A stretch of DNA of 19,575 bases from DAOVRL01 sp023128595 (GTDB lineage: Bacteria; Planctomycetota; Phycisphaerae; Sedimentisphaerales; Anaerobacaceae), in assembly GCA_030628155.1 (NCBI GenBank), contig DAOVRL010000079.1, positions 1 to 19,575 on the forward strand, read 5' to 3'. The translations under genes were made by a program, and so were the position numbers. Positions 11,401-17,400 of the stretch are shown here, in pieces; the stretch's first letter is position 1, and each line of letters starts with the position of its first letter. The notes beneath the pieces are model-generated. The model was not told the DNA's origin and did no database searches. It saw only the letters and a program-made list of their open reading frames with translations.

Positions 11401-14400
11401 GTTACCGGCGTCCCGGCGTAGTAAGGTCCGCTGATCGGCTCGACACTGCCGTGCTCGCCCAACACGGCGGTCGTTAGACTGAACTGCGGAACGAACATGT
11501 GCCTGAGATAGTGGTAACCGATATCAACGGCGCCCATATCCCTGAAACTATCGGTCCGGGTCGTGTATCCAATCATACCTGACACAAGCGAGCTGCCGCT
11601 GCCGCCATCCACAGCCGGACTGTCAAAGCCCTGGCCCGCCGCCGTTTGACTGAGGTAGTAGTCACCAAGCGGACCGGCTGCAAACAGCGGATCCGATGCT
11701 ATATTCGTCACGTCAATCGCAGGACCGCTCGATGTCGCTGTCTCCTCGGTAACCGAATCAAATATCCCATAGTCTCCGTCTGCGTTGTTGTTGAACAGGC
11801 AGTGCTTCACAATGTCGCCGCCAAAATCTTCTTCCGCTATTGCAACGCTGCCGCAGCTCTCGAATATCGAGTCGCTGATTACAACCTGGGTAGTCCAATC
11901 ACTGTACACCGCGCCGCCAAGCTTGCCCGATGAGTTGTTCACAAAAGTACAGTTCTGAATCTCGGGCGTCGAGTAGATGGCGCTGGCGATCGCACCACCT
12001 GCTGCCGACGCCGAGTTGCCCGTCAACAGGCAGTTCTTGATCAGATGATCAACGTTGCCCCCGTAGAAGTTTATCGCGCCGCCCGCCCCGTTAACACTCT
12101 CGACCGTGTTATCCTGGAGAATAGAATTCTCAATCGTCGCGTGTGCATCGGCAAAGACCATACCGCCGCCCATGCTCACACTGGCGCTCAGGTCTATCCA
12201 GTGGGCTTCTCCGAAACGCCCAAGCAGGTCGAACAACGCGCCCGGACTGCTGGTATCGAGACCACTGGCGCCTAAGGCTCTATTCCCATTTACAAGTCCT
12301 CCGGTCATAGTAAACGTTCCCATTGTCAGGAACAAGCCGCCGCCGCTCTTGGCAGTGTTATTCAGGAAGTAGCAATCAGTGAACGTAGCATCAAAGTCCT
12401 GGAAATGCACCGCACCGCCGTAGGCATATATGCCGTCAACGGCCTTGTTACCGGCAAAACCGCACGACTCGAAGTTCAATCTCAGTATGACACGCGTATT
12501 GGGATCATAGGTGTTGTAATACGCCTCAATAGCACCGCCGTTGCCGCCCGCGCGGTTTCCGGCGAATGAGCATCCCATAAAGTCGGCATTGCCGAAGCAG
12601 CCAACGGCGCCGCCATCGCCGCTGGCGGAATTGCCAACGAACCTGCAATCGTTAATATCAGCCAACGCACCTTCGGAAACGTAGATCGCGCCGCCCGTAA
12701 CCGTATCAGAGTTCTCCTCGAACAGGCAGTTGTCGAAGTCCAAAATGCAGCCCGGCTCGCAGTAAACCGCGCCGGCCAGATTGCCTATAAAGTCGCAGTT
12801 GTTCAGCTCAACAATATTGTCGGCCACTGAATACAAAGCCCCGCCCACGGTGTACATCGGCACCTGCACGAAATTAAACGACAAGTCGTAGCCGGTGTAC
12901 GTGTCGTAGGCCTTGTTGCCGGAGAATATGCAATTAACGATGTTTGCATCTGAGTTCTCATCGTAATAGATCGCACCGCCGGCTATATTGACATAGCCAA
13001 ACCCTAAGCCAATGCCAAAGTAATAGTTGTAGGCATAACCGTCAGCCCCCGGCCCGGCAGGTCCGAGAGGCGGAGCAAGAGGCGCACCGCTGCCCGCGGG
13101 ACCACCGACCCCGATCGGGCCTGTCGTTGCGAAGTTGTCGATGAAGTTACAATCGGTAATAATCGGGACGCTTCGGTCGTCGCAGTAGATACCGCCGCCC
13201 ACACCGCCGCCGTAGCTATAGCCTCCATTACCGCCCCAGCTCGCGGCGCCGCCGACAGCAGGATGACTGCTGCCGCCCGGCCCGCCGGTGCCGCCCCAGC
13301 CGCCTCTGGCTGCATTGTTTCTGATGATACAATCTCTGATGATTGGAGAACTCTGCTCAAGGCACGCGATGGCGCCGCCGTACCCGACACCGGTGCCGTC
13401 ACCGCCGTCACCGCCCCACTGACCATCCGAAGTTGACTGGAAGTCCTGCTCATCGCCGGACAGATCGAACGGTATGTAATACCACTCTGGTTGTGGGGGC
13501 GTGGTAGATACACCCATAGCACCGTAACCACCTACCGCACCGGTAACGATGCAATCGGTTATCACGCAGTTCTCAATCGTTGGAGAGCTGCCGTTCTCGC
13601 AGAGGATTGCACCGCCATAACCCTCGCCCGTGACGTCCTTTCCTCGCTCGGCCCGCGGCGGGGAGTCGGCGTCACGAGGATCTATCCTTTGATAAGGAAT
13701 AGGATAATAGACCGCGTAACGCCCGGTCTCACCGATAGGACCGCTCATGAGACCGTTTCTGATAGTAAATCCCGTCACTACCGCAGTGGGCTCTTCGCCA
13801 CTGTGGAATTGGAACGCACGCTTCGGGAAGTATTTAGCCCCCTGACAATCAATAATCGTCCGCGATATGACGTTTGGATCATCCGGGTCCGTGGACGTCA
13901 GAGTAATGCTCTTGCCCGCAAAATCAATACCGTTCGGGTCGCTTATGTAGTGGGTCCCTTGGCTTACGAAGATTATGTCGCCGCTGTTGGCGTCCGCTAC
14001 GGCCAGCTCGATTGTAGTGTACTCTTCCGGGACCTTGAGGACACGGCTGACATCCGGCTCAAACTTGACCGTCACGACTCTGTGGCTGTACATCGTAACG
14101 TCAATACTCTTAAGATTCCAGCGAGGCTCGTTAATCGTGTTCTGATTCCAGCCCCGCTCGTCATCGGTGGCGCTCCAGGTCGCAACCCGGTAGCCTGCTT
14201 CGGGGGTGGCAATCAGCGTTGCCTCCGTGCCGGCGTAGTAGGTGTAAGTACCGGGTGCAGGCCCCTCAGTCAAAGCCTCAGGGCTGCTCAGCTCAACCGT
14301 GCCGTGGTCGCCCTCGACGCCAATAGTCAGACTATATATCGGAGCAAGCAGCCGGTCGATGCTGTAGTGATAACCGATGTCAACCTGTCCGCCATCTCCA

Positions 14401-17400
14401 AGCTCGTTCAGGTCTGTGGTGTAAATGTCCATGCCGAGCGCGACAGCACTATCGCTGCCGCTATCGACAGCGGGACTTGAGCTTTGATTGAGATAGAAAT
14501 CACCGAACGGGCCGGTCGCGAACAGCGGGACGCCCTCAATGTTGGTAACATCAAGCTCAGTGGCGGTTCGGCTGCTGAACTGCCCCGCAGCACGATCGTA
14601 AAGCCCGTAGTCGCCGTCGGCGTTATTGTAGAACAAACTATGCTCTACGACCGCCTTGCCGGAGTCACCTTCAACTTCAACTATTGCGTAACCATCGCAG
14701 TTCTGGAATATGCTGTCGGTAATTATAGGCTCGCAGCTCCAATCGCAGTATATCGCACCGCCCATAATGCCCGCGCTGTTGTCGCTGAAGGTGCAGTTTC
14801 CTATTTTGGGCATTGCCAACAGGTACGAGGAAATCGCACCGCCGTACGCAGTGGCCGAGTTGCCGGTTATCAGGCAGTTATTGATCCGGTTTCTAACGGA
14901 TGAGCCGTAGAGATTGATCGCGCCGCCGGACCCGTTAACACCCCTGGCGACATTATCACTGAGAATACAGTCTTCTATCGTTGTCGCCATATCCGCGCAG
15001 ACCACGCCGCCGCCCATCTCGTAACCGTCACCGCCAATGGATGTATTTCCGCTTATCATACCTCCGGTTATTCTGACGTCTCCGAGCGTCATGTGCAGCG
15101 CACCGCCGCTCCTGGCACTGTTGTCCAGGAAGTAGCAATCGTTGACCGTCGCAACGAAGTCCTGCATATGAACGGCACCGCCCCAGCCGGTCGCGCTCTG
15201 GATCGCCTGGTTTCCGAGGAAGCTGCAGGATTCAATTGTCACTGCCAGTGTCGAGCTGATGTTCGGATCGGAGCCCGTATAATAGAAATGCGCATCAATT
15301 GCACCACCGTTGGTCCCGGCCTCGTTCTCCCTGAACAGACACCCCGTGACCACAATATCGCTGTCCGTGTCGATCACACCACCGCCTAACGTTGCACTGT
15401 TCCCGATGAACTCGCACGCATTGATGCTCGCAAATCCAATTTCGCCAACAGAAATTGCGCCACCAGCGACTGCTTCAGAGTTGTCCTGGAACAAGCTGCT
15501 CCCAACATCCACAGTGCAGTTCGGTTCAAAGCTCACGGCGCCGCCAAAACTGTCGATAAACTCACAGTTCGCAATGGCAACGCTATTGCCCACTCCCGAG
15601 CCAATAGCACCACCTTTGGCGCCCACCGGAGCCGGCTCATACACATAGGACAAATAGTGGAAATTGTCATTGTCGGGCGGCGGGATGTACGCCGCGTACT
15701 CCGGCAGCACCACCAGCTCGGCGGGCAGCATGGTCTGCTGCGCGATGTAAGCTCTATTCCCGATGAACGTGTTGTCCGACAGATTCGCATCGGTGTTGCT
15801 GTAATAGATCGCGCCGCCGGCTATACCGCCAAAGCTAAAGACCGGGCCGTCAAAGCCCTCAGCAACAACCGGTGGAGGTGGCGGTGCCGTCGGCTCACGC
15901 GGTGCACCCCAACCCGGAAGACCACCGGGAGCGGGCAGGCCTGTCGTCGCATGGTTATTGATGAACATGCAATCTATGATGACCGGGTTGCTTCCATTCT
16001 CGGCGTAGATTCCACCGCCCATACCGTCGCCTATGCCCGCGCCTCCGTTACCACCGTTACTTGCATAGCCGTCGTCGATTGCGATACCACCGTTCCCACC
16101 ATCGCCGCCGGTGCCCCCTCGGGCAATGTTGTTTCTTATGATACAGTTTGTGATGATCGGACTGCTCCGCCCACGACAGGCAATACCACCGCCGTAACCG
16201 TACCCCGTTCCGCTGCCGCCGTGGCCGCCCCACTGCCCGTCGTCAAGTTCTTCTATGTCGTCCCCTGCGGGGAAAACAACTCCGACTGTACCCTGCGCAC
16301 CGTTTCCACCATAGGCGGCAACCACGGTATTGTCGGTTATAATGCAGTTCTTGATGGTCGGCGAACTTGCGTATTCACACAGGATTGCACCACCATAGGC
16401 AACGCCGTTGACATCCTGCCCGGCTTCCGCTCGCGGCGGGAAGGGCTCAAGTACTTCCTCTCTCCACGTCGTCTCGTATGGCTCAGGCACAAGCATTCCG
16501 AAACGCCCCGGCAGCCCCACAGCACCCACAATGTAACCGCCCCGAATCGTAATGCCCGTTACAACCGTGTTCGCATCTTCCCCGCTGTGGAAGTGGAACG
16601 CACGCCGCGGGAAGTATCTGCTGCCGCCGGCCTCAATAATAGTGGCCGCGACGACCTCCGGGTTCTCCGGGTCGGTGGACATCAGAGTAATGCTCTTGCC
16701 CTCAAAATCGATACCGCTTGGATTCGTTACATAGTGGACGTCTTCGCTTACGACAACATTGGTGCCGCCCGGACCGGCCGCCGATATAGCTTCCTGAATT
16801 GTAGCGTACTCTAACGGGACCTTGATAACGTGGGTTATATCCTGCTCAAACTCAACACGGACAACCTTGTCGCCGTCCAGCGACACGAAATTCGTGTTCC
16901 GGTTCCAGGCAGGCTCTTCTTCGGTGCCGAGCCAGCTCCTGACGCGATAACCCTCGGCCGGAATCGCTGTCAATAGCACCATACTGTTGGCAGCAATCTT
17001 GTACGCGAAAACGTCGTTATTCGGATCGTGCAACAGGTTATTCGGATCCATTACGCCGGGATCCACCGCAACCGTGCCCGGACCGTCCACAATAATAACC
17101 AACTCATGTTCAACGACGGTCCGTGGATAATGATAACCCATATCCACCTGTCCGGCGTCGGGAATCAGGTCGGTCCTGGTCGTGCAATACTTGTTCGGGT
17201 CGTTCGGGTCGCTCGGCTCACCCAGGCCAAGCACACTTGCCGGCGCGCTTCCGGCATCGATGCAATTGCTGTCAACCAACTGCAAGTGCCCGGCGCCGAT
17301 ATGACTCAGATAGTAGTGCCCCAACGGCCCGGAAACGAAGTTCGGGTCGTCATAGATGTTATTTGTGCCCGGATCCCACGGCTCATTAGGATCATTGGGG

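Noticed and set aside
7722..11486. Separate subtilase gene inside the giant locus
   Set aside because: There is no stop before or after it and no start or ribosome site. Both flanks are in-frame beta-helix that align with the neighbouring units.
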